From: Citricoccus sp. WCRC_4
Lineage (GTDB): Bacteria; Actinomycetota; Actinomycetes; Actinomycetales; Micrococcaceae
DNA length: 26,683 nt
Direction: 5' to 3'
Assembly: GCA_026645375.1 (NCBI GenBank)
Contig: JAPFFX010000049.1
Span: forward strand, 1-26,683
The notes below the pieces were generated by a model that worked only from the letters and a program-made list of their open reading frames with translations, did not search any database and had not been told where the DNA came from. The position numbers and the translations under genes were made by a program. This document shows positions 7,527 through 15,827 of this stretch, piece by piece. Each line of letters begins with the position of its first letter. The first letter of the stretch is position 1.

Positions 7527-8563
7527 GGTGCAACCCCCTGCTGGGTCAGGCCCGTGTCCTCCGGGAGGCCGAGGGCGAGGTTCATGGACTGGATGGCGCC
7601 TCCGGCGGTGCCCTTGGCGAGGTTGTCGAGGGCCGCGGTGACGATGACGCGCCCGGCGTGCTCGTCCACGGCCAGCTGCATCACGACGTGGTTCGATCCC
7701 AGGACCGAGGCGGTGGTGGGCCACTGGCCCGGCGGCAGCAGGTGCACGAAGGCCTCCTGCCCGTAGGCCCGCTCCCAGGCCGCACGGAGCTCGTCCGCCG
7801 TGACTCCCGGGCGGTAGCGCGCGGTGGCAGTGGCCAGGATCCCCCGGGGCATCGGCGCCAGGGTGGGGGTGAAGGAGATCGTGACCGGTTCGCCGGCGGC
7901 CTGGGACAGGCCCTGCTCGATCTCGGGGGTGTGACGGTGCCCGCCGCCGACGCCGTACGGGCTCATCGACCCCATGGCCTCGCTGCCCAGCAGGTGTGGC
8001 TTCAGCGACTTACCGGCCCCGGAGGTTCCGGAGGCCGCCACGATGACGACGTCCGCGGGCTCCAGCAGCCCGGCGGAGAACCCGGGGGCCAGGGCCAGGA
8101 GGGACGTGGTGGGGTAGCACCCGGGCACGGCGATGCGGGAGGCCCCGGCCAGCCGCTCCCGCTGCCCGGGGAGTTCCGGCAGGCCATAGGGCCAGGTCCC
8201 CGCGTGATCGGATCCGTAGAACCGCTGCCAGGCCTCTGCGGACTCGAGCCGGTGGTCGGCGCCGGCGTCCACCACGAGGGTGCCCGGCGAGCGGAGCTCC
8301 ACCTCCGCCGCGATCCCCCCGCTGGCCCCGTGCGGGAGGGCGAGGAAGACGACGTCGTGCCCCGAGAGCACCTCGGCGGTGGTCTCCTGGAGCACCCGGT
8401 CCGCGAGCGCGTGCAGGTGCGGTTGCAGGGCGCCGAGGCGCTCGCCGGCGTTGGAATGGGCCGTGATGGCCCCGATCTCGACCTCCGGGTGGCCCAGCAG
8501 CAGGCGCAGGACCTCTCCCCCGGCGTAGCCACTGGCTCCGGACACGGCGACTTTCAGGCTCAT
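7523..8563 (-). CDS. argC: N-acetyl-gamma-glutamyl-phosphate reductase
   Basis: NADPH-dependent reductase that makes N-acetylglutamate semialdehyde; first gene of the arginine operon. The 346-residue protein starts with the Rossmann motif VAVSGASGYAGGEVLRLL. It carries the catalytic Cys149 in RIAVPGCYPTTSLL, plus SGTSGAGKS and the GGGHRHTPEIEQ substrate block. The ATG at 8563 is chosen because the Rossmann strand begins right after it. An in-frame extension upstream would run through the promoter and operator. There is no Shine-Dalgarno; a TATCAT -10 lies exactly 6 nt before the ATG, so the mRNA is probably leaderless. Confidence 0.95.
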   Translation of the reverse strand: MSLKVAVSGASGYAGGEVLRLLLGHPEVEIGAITAHSNAGERLGALQPHLHALADRVLQETTAEVLSGHDVVFLALPHGASGGIAAEVELRSPGTLVVDAGADHRLESAEAWQRFYGSDHAGTWPYGLPELPGQRERLAGASRIAVPGCYPTTSLLALAPGFSAGLLEPADVVIVAASGTSGAGKSLKPHLLGSEAMGSMSPYGVGGGHRHTPEIEQGLSQAAGEPVTISFTPTLAPMPRGILATATARYRPGVTADELRAAWERAYGQEAFVHLLPPGQWPTTASVLGSNHVVMQLAVDEHAGRVIVTAALDNLAKGTAGGAIQSMNLALGLPEDTGLTQQGVAP

Positions 8564-8569
8564 GCGCCC

Positions 8570-8598
8570 ATGATAGGGGAAATATGCAGTCATGCCAA
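8570..8598 (-). promoter_or_regulatory. Promoter of the arginine operon
   Basis: On the minus strand TTGGCA (8598-8593) and TATCAT (8575-8570) are separated by exactly 17 nt. Six nucleotides separate TATCAT from the argC ATG, which puts the transcription start at or next to the A of the start codon. Confidence 0.75.
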
Positions 8599-8608
8599 TA
8601 TTTATGCA
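8581..8608 (-). promoter_or_regulatory. Probable ARG boxes (ArgR operator)
   Basis: A 28-bp AT-rich island in otherwise GC-rich DNA. On the minus strand it holds two TGCATA half-sites 20 nt apart from start to start, with TTGGCATGA between them. It covers the -35 and most of the spacer, so bound ArgR would block RNA polymerase. Half-site spelling resembles actinobacterial ARG boxes; no binding model was run. Confidence 0.65.
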
Positions 8609-8662
8609 GACGGTCGGGGCGTCATCAGGAGGCGAGCCATCGCAGCGCTCCCCGCGCGGGAC

Positions 8663-8668
8663 TACCGT
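8663..8668 (+). promoter_or_regulatory. -10 element (TACCGT) of leaderless quinone oxidoreductase gene
   Basis: TACCGT ends 7 nt before the ATG at 8676, and there is no Shine-Dalgarno between them. The -35 is not recognisable. Confidence 0.45.
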
Positions 8669-8675
8669 GGGCCGT

Positions 8676-9671
8676 ATGACGCCGAACCCCGCGCCCACCA
8701 CCCAGCACGCCATCCGTGTCGACGCCTCCGGCGGTCCCGAGGTCCTGCGCTGGACCGAGGTCCCGGTCCCCGCCCCGGGCCCCCGCGAGGTGCTCGTCCG
8801 CACCGCCGCGGCCGGCCTGAACTTCATCGAGACCTACCAGCGTTCCGGCGTGTACCGGATGCCGCACCCCTTCATTCCGGGCTCGGAGGGATCGGGCACG
8901 GTCGTGGCCGTGGGGTCCGGCGTCGGGAGCGAGGTCTCCGTCGGCGACCTCGTCGCCACTGCCGCCGGTTCGGGCACCTACGCGGAGTTCTTCACTGCGC
9001 CGGCCGACCAGCTCTTGCCGGTCCCGGCCGGCGTGGACCCCGTCACGGCGGCCGCGATCCCCCTGCAGGGGATGACCGCCCACTACCTGTGCCGGTCCAC
9101 CTTCCCGGTGGAGGCGGGGCAGACCGTCCTGATCCACGCCGGGGCCGGGGGCGTCGGCCTGCTGCTCACCCAGCTGTGCGTGACCCTGGGCGCGACCGTG
9201 ATCACCACCGCGTCCACGGACGAGAAGAAGGAGCTGTCCCGGCAGGCCGGGGCCAGCGAGGTCCTCGACTACTCCGGCTTCGCGGAGCGGGTCCGCGAAC
9301 TCACCGGCGGCGAGGGCGTGCACGTGGTGTTCGACGGCGTCGGCAAGGACACCTTCGAGGAGTCCCTGCGGTCCCTGCGGGTCCGCGGCATGCTCGTGCT
9401 GTTCGGTGGCTCCTCGGGCCAGGTGCCGCCCTTCGACCTGCAGCGGCTCAACGCCGCCGGATCACTGTTCGTCACCCGCCCGTCCCTGGCGTTCTACACC
9501 CGCACCGCCGAGGAGACCCGATGGCGGGCCCGGGAGCTGTTCTCCGCGCTCGACGACGGCTCGCTGTCCTTCCGCGTGGGCGCCACCTACCCCCTGGCGG
9601 AGGCGGGCCGAGCCCATCGGGATCTCGAGGGACGGAAGACCACGGGCAAGTCCCTGCTCCTGCCCCAGTGA
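8676..9671 (+). CDS. NADPH:quinone oxidoreductase, zinc-free MDR family
   Basis: 331-residue medium-chain dehydrogenase/reductase of the quinone oxidoreductase (QorA-like) group. The N-terminal GroES-like domain (about 10-130) includes GLNFIETYQRSGVYRMPHPF and PGSEGSGTVVAVG. The Rossmann domain follows, with AGQTVLIHAGAGGVGLLLTQLC binding NADPH. The Cys ligands of the structural and catalytic zinc sites of alcohol dehydrogenases are absent, as expected for this subfamily. It probably carries out one- or two-electron reduction of quinones or enals in the cytoplasm. The ATG at 8676 fits the conserved N-terminus. The gene diverges from argC across 112 bp and is followed by a weak hairpin; I see no functional tie to either neighbour. 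Confidence 0.88.
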   Translation: MTPNPAPTTQHAIRVDASGGPEVLRWTEVPVPAPGPREVLVRTAAAGLNFIETYQRSGVYRMPHPFIPGSEGSGTVVAVGSGVGSEVSVGDLVATAAGSGTYAEFFTAPADQLLPVPAGVDPVTAAAIPLQGMTAHYLCRSTFPVEAGQTVLIHAGAGGVGLLLTQLCVTLGATVITTASTDEKKELSRQAGASEVLDYSGFAERVRELTGGEGVHVVFDGVGKDTFEESLRSLRVRGMLVLFGGSSGQVPPFDLQRLNAAGSLFVTRPSLAFYTRTAEETRWRARELFSALDDGSLSFRVGATYPLAEAGRAHRDLEGRKTTGKSLLLPQ

Positions 9672-9677
9672 CGCGAA

Positions 9678-9692
9678 CCACCGGGGCGGTGG
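9678..9692 (+). terminator. Weak hairpin after quinone oxidoreductase gene
   Basis: CCACCG and CGGTGG pair across a 3-nt loop, 6 nt after the stop codon. The stem is short and lacks a T tract. Confidence 0.3.
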
Positions 9693-9705
9693 CGCGAGAA
9701 CACGA

Positions 9706-9711
9706 TAAACT
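9706..9711 (+). promoter_or_regulatory. Candidate -10 (TAAACT) of the Pls-like gene
   Basis: TAAACT lies in the only AT-rich patch of the 102-bp gap before the synthetase gene, about 60 nt upstream of its GTG. No convincing -35 is visible. Confidence 0.35.
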
Positions 9712-9773
9712 GGCACGCATTCTTTTGTCGTCTACCAGCATTCACCTCTGACGAGAGCAGGCCGAGCCCCGCC

Positions 9774-12700
9774 GTGTCCACGTACCAGCCCCAGTTGCCC
9801 GCCGCCGCCAAGGCCCCTCCGGTCCGCACCCTCGTGGACGTGCTCGTGTCCACCGCCGAGCAGCACCCGGAGGCCCCGGCGCTCGACGACGGCGAGACCG
9901 TCCTGTCGTATGCCGAGCTACTGGACGAGGTCAAGGCCACGGGGCGTGCCCTGCATGAGGCGGGCCTGGGCGCCGGCGACCGGATCGGCATCCGGATCCC
10001 CTCCGGCACGGTGGACCTCTACGTCTCCATCCTGGCCGCGCTCTACATCGGTGCGGCCTACGTGCCCGTGGACGCCGACGACCCGGAGGAGCGGGCGCGC
10101 CTGGTGTTCTCCGAGGCGCGGGTGGCCGCCATTCTCAGCGGTGGCGGTACGGTCCGGACCTCCTCGGCCCGGCCCAAGCCGTTTCCCGCAGCCCGGCCGG
10201 CCGAGCCCGGAGACGACGCCTGGATCATCTTCACCTCCGGGTCCACCGGCACCCCGAAGGGCGTGGCCGTCAGCCACCGCAGCGCGGCGGCCTTCGTGGA
10301 CGCGGAGGCGCGGATCTTCCTGCAGGATGATCCCCTCGGACCGGGTGACCGGGTGCTGGCCGGGCTCTCCGTGGCGTTCGACGCCTCGTGTGAGGAGATG
10401 TGGCTGGCCTGGCGGTCCGGTGCCTGCCTGGTCCCCGCGCCCCGGTCACTGGTGCGTTCCGGCATGGACCTCGGGCCCTGGCTGGTGTCCCGGTCCATCA
10501 ACGTGGTCTCCACCGTGCCCACCCTGGCCGCCCTGTGGCCCCCGGAGGCCCTGGAGAACGTCCGCCTGCTGATCTTCGGCGGAGAGGCCTGCCCGCCGGA
10601 GCTGGCGGCGCGCCTTGCCGAGGACGACCGGGAGCTGTGGAACACCTACGGTCCCACGGAGGCCACCGTCGTGGCCAGCGCCGCCCGGATGGACGGCACG
10701 GGCCCGGTGCGCATCGGCCTGCCCCTGGACGGCTGGGACCTGGCCATCGTGGACCCGGCCACCGGGATCCCCGTGGCGGAGGGTGAGAGCGGTGAGCTGA
10801 TCATCGGCGGCGTGGGCCTGGCCCGCTACCTCGACCCGGCCAAGGACGCCGAGAAGTACGCCCCGATGCCCACCCTCGGCTGGGACCGCGCCTACCGCTC
10901 GGGCGACCTCGTGGTGTGGGACCCGGAGGGGCTGCTGTTCGCCGGGCGCGCCGATGAACAGGTCAAGCTCGGCGGGCGCCGCATAGAACTCGGCGAGATC
11001 GACGCCGCCCTGCAGTCCCTGCCCGGTATCGCCGGTGGCGCGGCCGCCGTCCAGACGACGCCGGCCGGCACGCAGTTGCTCATCGGCTACCTGGCCGTGT
11101 CACCGTCGGCCCCGGATCCGGACCTGACGGCCTTCCGGGCCCGGCTCGAGGCCGAGCTGCCCGGAGCCCTCGTGCCCCGGCTGGTGACCGTCGAGACCCT
11201 GCCGACCAAGACCTCCGGCAAGGTGGACCGCAAGGCACTGCCCTGGCCCCTTCCCGGCCAGGCCGGACAGGGCTCGGGGCATTCCGGGTCCGGACCGAAC
11301 GCGGACCTGCCCGTCGACCCGGAGTCCCCCGGCGGCTGGGTCCTGTCCCAGTGGACCGACGTGCTCGGCGTCGCCCCGGATGACCTGGACACCGACTTCT
11401 TCACCTCCGGCGGCGGTTCACTGGCCGCCGCGCAGCTCGTCTCCCGCCTGCGTGTCCGCTATCCGACCGTCACCGTGCGGGACATCTATGCCCACCCGCG
11501 GGCCGGTGCCCTGCTGGAGGCGGTCACCGGCAACGACGGCCGTCCGGTCGAGCCGGCCGAGCCGGTCCAACCGCGGCCCGTGGTCCGCACCACGCGCAGG
11601 GCCCAGGTCTTCCAGACGCTGATGGGCATCCCCCTGGTGATCCTCGTGGCCATGCGCTGGGTGGTGTACCTGGCCGCCGGCTCGAACCTGGCCGCTGGCT
11701 GGGGCATCCTGCCGGGGTCCCCCACCGTGTCCTGGTGGTGGATCCTGGCCGCCTGGCTGGTCTTCGTGGCCCCACCGGGCCGCATGCTCATCTCCGTCGT
11801 GGCCGCCCGGTGGCTGCTGCACGGGGTGACCCCGGGGTCCTATCCGCGCTCCGGAAAGGTCCACCTGCGCCTGTGGCTCGCCCAGCACATCTCCGACCTG
11901 GTGGACCCCGTATCCCTGGGCGGAGCGCTCTGGGTGCCCACCTACGCCCGATTGCTCGGGGCCCGGATCGGCAAGAACGTCGACCTGCACTCGGTGCCGC
12001 CCGTGACCGGCCTGCTCGAGCTCGGGGACGGCTGCTCCGTGGAACCCGAGGTCGACCTGTCCGGCTACTGGATCGACGGGGACGTCGTGCACATCGGGAA
12101 GATCAGCATCGGCCCGGACGCCGTCATCGGATCGCGCTCCACGCTGATGCCCGGCGCCTCGATCGGCACGGGCACCCGGGTCCAGCCCGGGTCCACCGTC
12201 GCCGGCCGCGCCAAGGACGGCCTCGACTACGCCGGGTCCCCGGCACAGCGCCTGGGCAAGGCCAAGTACTCCGGGCCGAACATCGACCCGCCACGGGCCA
12301 CCGGCTGGCTCGCCCTGTCCGCGGTCGGGTCCGGGTTCGTGGCGCTGCTGCCCTTCGCCGCGGCCGCGCTGGCGGCCCTGCTGGGGTTGTGGTCGCTCAC
12401 CTGGTGGCCCGACTGGCAGCCCGGTGGCGGCGCGGCCCCCGCGACGCTCTTCGGCTCCGGCTGGCGCCTGCTGGCGGTGAGCCCCCTGCTCGCGCTCGTC
12501 TGGTTCGGGCTGAACATGGTCTTCACCGTGATCGTCGTCCGGTGGCTGTCGGTGGGCGTGAGTGAGGGCTACCATGCCGTGCGCTCCCGGGTCGGCTGGC
12601 AGCTCTGGGCCACCGAGCGCGTGATGGACACGGCGCGGGACCTGTTGTTCCCGCTCTACGCCTCCCGCTTCACCCCGGTGTGGCTGCGCTGGCTGGGTGC

Positions 12701-13928
12701 CGAGGTCGGCACCAACGTGGAGGCATCCACGGTCATCCTGCAGCCCGCCCTGACCCAGATCGGGGATGACGCCTTCCTGGCGGACGACACGATGGTGGGT
12801 TCCTACGAGCTGCAGCGCGGCTGGATGTACGTGGGCCAGGCCCGGGTCGGCCGGAAGTCGTTCGTGGGCAACTCCGGCATGGTGGCCGCGGGCCGCAAGC
12901 TGTCCAGGAACTCCCTCGTGGCGGTGCTGTCCGCCACGCCGAAGAAGACCAAGGCCGGCTCCTCCTGGCTCGGCTCCCCGCCGGTCCGGTTGCGCCGGAC
13001 CGAGGTCGAGGCCGAGGATGCCCTGACCTACGACCCCCCGGCCGCCCTCAAGCGCGCCCGCACCGGATGGGAACTGCTCCGCAGCATCCCGGTCTGGGTC
13101 TCCACCGTCATCGCCGTCCTCGTGGCCCTCGCCCTGGAGGGACTGGCCCACCTCGGTGGCGGTGCCGCCGAGGGGCCCGGCCCGGGCGGTTGGTGGCTGC
13201 CCGTGCTGCTGGGCGGAGTGGTGCTGATGCTGGCCGGCGCGCTGGCCGCCGGTTCCTCGGTACTCGCCAAGAAGGTCCTCGTCGGCCGGATCACCGCCGG
13301 CGAGCACCCGTTGTGGAGTTCGTTCATCTGGCGGAACGAGGTGGTGGACACGTTCATCGAGATGGTCTCCGCCCCGTGGTTCGGCCGGCTGTCCTCGGGA
13401 ACGCCGTCACTCGTGTGGTGGCTGCGGGCGCTGGGCGCGCGCATCGGTCACGGCGTGTGGTGTGAGTCCTATTGGCTCCCGGAGGCGGACCTGGTCACCC
13501 TGGGCGACTCCTCCACCGTCAACCGCGGTTGCGTGGTCCAGACCCACCTGTTCCACGACCGGGTGATGTCCATCGACACCGTCCGCTTCGGCGACGGCGC
13601 GACCCTGGGCCCGAACTCCGTCATCCTCCCGGCCGCCTCGATCGGTGACGGCGGTACCGTGGGTGCCGGATCGCTGGTGATGCGCGGCGAGATGGTGCCG
13701 GGACACACCTGGTGGATCGGCAACCCCGTGGCGCCGTGGAAGGGCCCCAAGGTCAAGGGCCTGGCCGCCGCGATCACGCGCCTGGAACGCCGGGAGGCCA
13801 AGGCCGCCCGGGCGGCGGCCGCGAAGGCTGCGAAGGCGGAGAAGGCACCGGCCCGGACCGCCGCGGTCCCGGCGGACCAGTCCCCCCAGGACCACCCCCG
13901 AGACCGTCAGGAGCAGACCCACCCGTGA
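9774..13928 (+). CDS. Pls/PosA-type membrane non-ribosomal peptide synthetase (possible poly-lysine-like isopeptide synthetase)
   Basis: 1384-residue single-module NRPS with a membrane C-terminal half. The adenylation domain (about 20-495) has A3 TSGSTGTPKG (154-163), A4 FDASCEEMW, A5 NTYGPTE, A7 YRSGDL and A10 TSGKVDRK. The carrier domain (about 518-585) has GGGSL with the phosphopantetheine Ser549. Next come membrane pairs at about 614-676, 845-925 and 1103-1168. Each pair precedes a left-handed hexapeptide-repeat domain: about 725-812, 970-1040 and 1215-1310. This is the layout known for epsilon-poly-L-lysine synthetase Pls (about 1319 residues, six membrane segments, three tandem C-domains). 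No canonical condensation (HHxxxDG) or thioesterase domain is present. Pocket residues are D203, A204, E207, S246, I267, G269, T291, V299, V300 and K483. A Lys/Ala-rich tail ends the protein. GTG start; the stop overlaps the M1 peptidase gene. The substrate is an inference. Confidence 0.85.
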   Translation: MSTYQPQLPAAAKAPPVRTLVDVLVSTAEQHPEAPALDDGETVLSYAELLDEVKATGRALHEAGLGAGDRIGIRIPSGTVDLYVSILAALYIGAAYVPVDADDPEERARLVFSEARVAAILSGGGTVRTSSARPKPFPAARPAEPGDDAWIIFTSGSTGTPKGVAVSHRSAAAFVDAEARIFLQDDPLGPGDRVLAGLSVAFDASCEEMWLAWRSGACLVPAPRSLVRSGMDLGPWLVSRSINVVSTVPTLAALWPPEALENVRLLIFGGEACPPELAARLAEDDRELWNTYGPTEATVVASAARMDGTGPVRIGLPLDGWDLAIVDPATGIPVAEGESGELIIGGVGLARYLDPAKDAEKYAPMPTLGWDRAYRSGDLVVWDPEGLLFAGRADEQVKLGGRRIELGEIDAALQSLPGIAGGAAAVQTTPAGTQLLIGYLAVSPSAPDPDLTAFRARLEAELPGALVPRLVTVETLPTKTSGKVDRKALPWPLPGQAGQGSGHSGSGPNADLPVDPESPGGWVLSQWTDVLGVAPDDLDTDFFTSGGGSLAAAQLVSRLRVRYPTVTVRDIYAHPRAGALLEAVTGNDGRPVEPAEPVQPRPVVRTTRRAQVFQTLMGIPLVILVAMRWVVYLAAGSNLAAGWGILPGSPTVSWWWILAAWLVFVAPPGRMLISVVAARWLLHGVTPGSYPRSGKVHLRLWLAQHISDLVDPVSLGGALWVPTYARLLGARIGKNVDLHSVPPVTGLLELGDGCSVEPEVDLSGYWIDGDVVHIGKISIGPDAVIGSRSTLMPGASIGTGTRVQPGSTVAGRAKDGLDYAGSPAQRLGKAKYSGPNIDPPRATGWLALSAVGSGFVALLPFAAAALAALLGLWSLTWWPDWQPGGGAAPATLFGSGWRLLAVSPLLALVWFGLNMVFTVIVVRWLSVGVSEGYHAVRSRVGWQLWATERVMDTARDLLFPLYASRFTPVWLRWLGAEVGTNVEASTVILQPALTQIGDDAFLADDTMVGSYELQRGWMYVGQARVGRKSFVGNSGMVAAGRKLSRNSLVAVLSATPKKTKAGSSWLGSPPVRLRRTEVEAEDALTYDPPAALKRARTGWELLRSIPVWVSTVIAVLVALALEGLAHLGGGAAEGPGPGGWWLPVLLGGVVLMLAGALAAGSSVLAKKVLVGRITAGEHPLWSSFIWRNEVVDTFIEMVSAPWFGRLSSGTPSLVWWLRALGARIGHGVWCESYWLPEADLVTLGDSSTVNRGCVVQTHLFHDRVMSIDTVRFGDGATLGPNSVILPAASIGDGGTVGAGSLVMRGEMVPGHTWWIGNPVAPWKGPKVKGLAAAITRLERREAKAARAAAAKAAKAEKAPARTAAVPADQSPQDHPRDRQEQTHP

Positions 13929-15412
13929 GCGACGTCAGAGCGGCCATCCCCGATCCCTACCTTCCCGGATCGGGAACCCCGGACTACGGCGTCGGCCACT
14001 ACGACCTCACCCTCGAGGTCAAGCTGGCCGCCAACCGGGTCTCCGGCACGGCCCGCCTCGAGGGCACCCTGCTGAACCGGGCCAAGAGGATCGAGCTGGA
14101 CCTGCACGGCCTCTCGGCGACGCGGGTCACGGCGGTCTCGCGAGACCGCTCCGTGAAGGTCGCCAAGTACGCCAAGCGCAACAGCAGGCTCGTGATCGAC
14201 CTGGCCTCAGCGCTCGACGCCGGCACTCCCCTGACCCTGCAGGTCACCTATTCCGGGGTTCCGCGGATGATGCACGGCACCTGGGGCGAGATCGGCTGGG
14301 AGGAACTGGAGGACGGCGTGCTGGTGGCCGGTCAGCCCAACGGCGCGTCCACCTGGTTCCCCTGCGTGGACCACCCCTCGGTGAAGTCGACCTACCACTT
14401 CACCATCAGCACCGATGCCGGTTACCTCCCGGTCTGCAACGGACTGCCCACGGGGCACCGCCGCCGGTCCTCGCGGGAGGAATGGACCTGGGAGTTGCGC
14501 GAGCCTGCGCCCACCTACCTCGTCACGGTGCAGATCGGCCGGTACCAGCTGGTGGCCGTGCCCGAGCGGACGCCCGGACGGCACCGCGCCGCAGGGCCTG
14601 TCCGGGAAGCGGTCCAGGGGCTGCTGGACGGGCTGGTCCCCGGGCGGGACGAGAGGCCGCAGGGTGAGCACCACGAGGAGTGGCCGGACCACGCCGCCCC
14701 GGTCTTCCTGGCCACCACCCCGGCACTGCAGGACCGCGCGCAGGCGGTCCTGGGCCTGCAGACGGAGATGATGGCCTGCTTCAGCTGGCACTTCGGCCCG
14801 TACCCCTTCTCCCGCTACACCGCCGTCGTCACGGACGATCCGCTCGAGATCCCCCTCGAGGCCGCCTCGCTGTCCATCTTCGGCTCGAACCACCTGACCG
14901 GATCGTGGGCCGCCGAACGGCTCGTGGCCCATGAGCTGGCCCACCAGTGGTTCGGCAACGCCCTGACGCTGCGCCAGTGGAGGGACATCTGGCTGCACGA
15001 GGGATTCGCCTGCTACAGCGAGTGGCTGTGGGGCGCCGAGTCCGGCCGCGGCGCGCTCTCCTCCTACGCCCGCACGGCGTGGCGGGGGCTGTCCGGGAAG
15101 GACCAGGACCTCGTGGTGGCCGACCCCGGCCCCGAGCTGATGTTCGACGACCGCATCTACAAGCGCGGCGCCTTGGCGCTGTTCGCGCTGCGCCAGGACC
15201 TCGGTGACGAGGTGTTCACGGAACTGCTGCGCACCTGGGTCGGCGAGCACCGGCATGCCACCGTGGACACCGCGATGTTCTTCACGCACGCGGACCGGCA
15301 CGCCGCGGCGGCGGGACACCCCGCAGGCCACGCCTCCGAGGTGCTGCGGCCCTGGCTGTGCCAAGAGGGCCTGCCGCCCTTCCCCGCCTCCGCGCGGCGC
15401 CGGACTTCGTAA
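13925..15412 (+). CDS. M1-family zinc aminopeptidase, possible Pld-like polymer-degrading partner
   Basis: 495-residue gluzincin. Zinc ligands are seen in HELAH (336-340) and, after exactly 18 residues, Glu359 in WLHEGFACYSEW. The catalytic Tyr is probably Tyr412 in IYKRGALALF. The substrate-binding GxMEN motif of classical M1 enzymes is replaced by IPLEAAS (Glu312 kept). The protein has the N-terminal beta domain and catalytic domain but lacks the long helical C-terminal domain of PepN. It has no signal peptide, so it looks cytoplasmic or peripheral. GTG 13925 overlaps the synthetase stop (GTGA), which argues for coupled expression. In Streptomyces albulus a zinc aminopeptidase that degrades epsilon-poly-lysine is linked to pls; this gene may be the counterpart. 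A housekeeping aminopeptidase role is the alternative. Confidence 0.88.
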   Translation: MSDVRAAIPDPYLPGSGTPDYGVGHYDLTLEVKLAANRVSGTARLEGTLLNRAKRIELDLHGLSATRVTAVSRDRSVKVAKYAKRNSRLVIDLASALDAGTPLTLQVTYSGVPRMMHGTWGEIGWEELEDGVLVAGQPNGASTWFPCVDHPSVKSTYHFTISTDAGYLPVCNGLPTGHRRRSSREEWTWELREPAPTYLVTVQIGRYQLVAVPERTPGRHRAAGPVREAVQGLLDGLVPGRDERPQGEHHEEWPDHAAPVFLATTPALQDRAQAVLGLQTEMMACFSWHFGPYPFSRYTAVVTDDPLEIPLEAASLSIFGSNHLTGSWAAERLVAHELAHQWFGNALTLRQWRDIWLHEGFACYSEWLWGAESGRGALSSYARTAWRGLSGKDQDLVVADPGPELMFDDRIYKRGALALFALRQDLGDEVFTELLRTWVGEHRHATVDTAMFFTHADRHAAAAGHPAGHASEVLRPWLCQEGLPPFPASARRRTS

Positions 15413-15415
15413 GAT
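15410..15415 (+). promoter_or_regulatory. -10 element (TAAGAT) of leaderless XRE regulator gene
   Basis: TAAGAT begins with the TAA stop codon of the M1 peptidase gene and ends 6 nt before the GTG at 15422. No Shine-Dalgarno lies between, which predicts a leaderless transcript separate from the pls operon. Confidence 0.55.
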
Positions 15416-15421
15416 GGACGC

Positions 15422-15820
15422 GTGAGCACTCAGGAACAACGCCGGCTGGCGGGCGCCTACATCCGCCAGCAACGCAAGCTGGCTGACATGTCCATGCGAC
15501 AGGTGTCGGCCATGGTCGGGATCTCGAACCCCTACCTGTCCCAGATCGAGCGCGGGCTGCGGGCGCCCTCCGAGGCCGTGGCCGCCGGGATCGCCACGGC
15601 CCTGGGGGTCAACGTGCACGACCTCTACGGACCCGGCGAGGGTGGCGGAACCGTCAGTGGACTGGAGGCGGCCATCCAGGCTGCCAGCGAGCTCACCGCG
15701 GCCCAGCGCGCCTCCCTGACGGAGATCTACCGGTCGTTCGTCCGCGCCAACGAGGGCGATGCCGCCCGGGACGCCGACCCTGGGGACGACGATCCGGACG
15801 GCGCAGCCGGGACGGAGTGA
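15422..15820 (+). CDS. XRE-family transcriptional regulator (Rv0474-like)
   Basis: 132-residue cytoplasmic DNA-binding protein. The Cro/C1 helix-turn-helix occupies about 9-65: GAYIRQQRKLADMSMRQVSAMVGISNPYLSQIERGLRAPS, with turn and recognition helix near VSAMVGISNPYLSQIE. A second helical stretch (about 78-112, SGLEAAIQAASELTAAQRASLTEIYRSFV) probably dimerises or senses. The C-terminus is disordered and Asp-rich. The N-terminal half resembles mycobacterial Rv0474-type regulators. It converges, seven bases apart, with the PHA-related hydrolase and faces a PHA cluster, so it is a candidate regulator of those genes or of the upstream synthetase. Neither link is shown by the sequence. The start is GTG, with a -10 directly upstream. 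Confidence 0.85.
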   Translation: MSTQEQRRLAGAYIRQQRKLADMSMRQVSAMVGISNPYLSQIERGLRAPSEAVAAGIATALGVNVHDLYGPGEGGGTVSGLEAAIQAASELTAAQRASLTEIYRSFVRANEGDAARDADPGDDDPDGAAGTE

Positions 15821-15827
15821 GGACCGC

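Noticed and set aside
11418..13307. A 629-codon open frame on the minus strand
   Set aside because: Antisense to the Pls-like synthetase, with no start signals and low-complexity composition.
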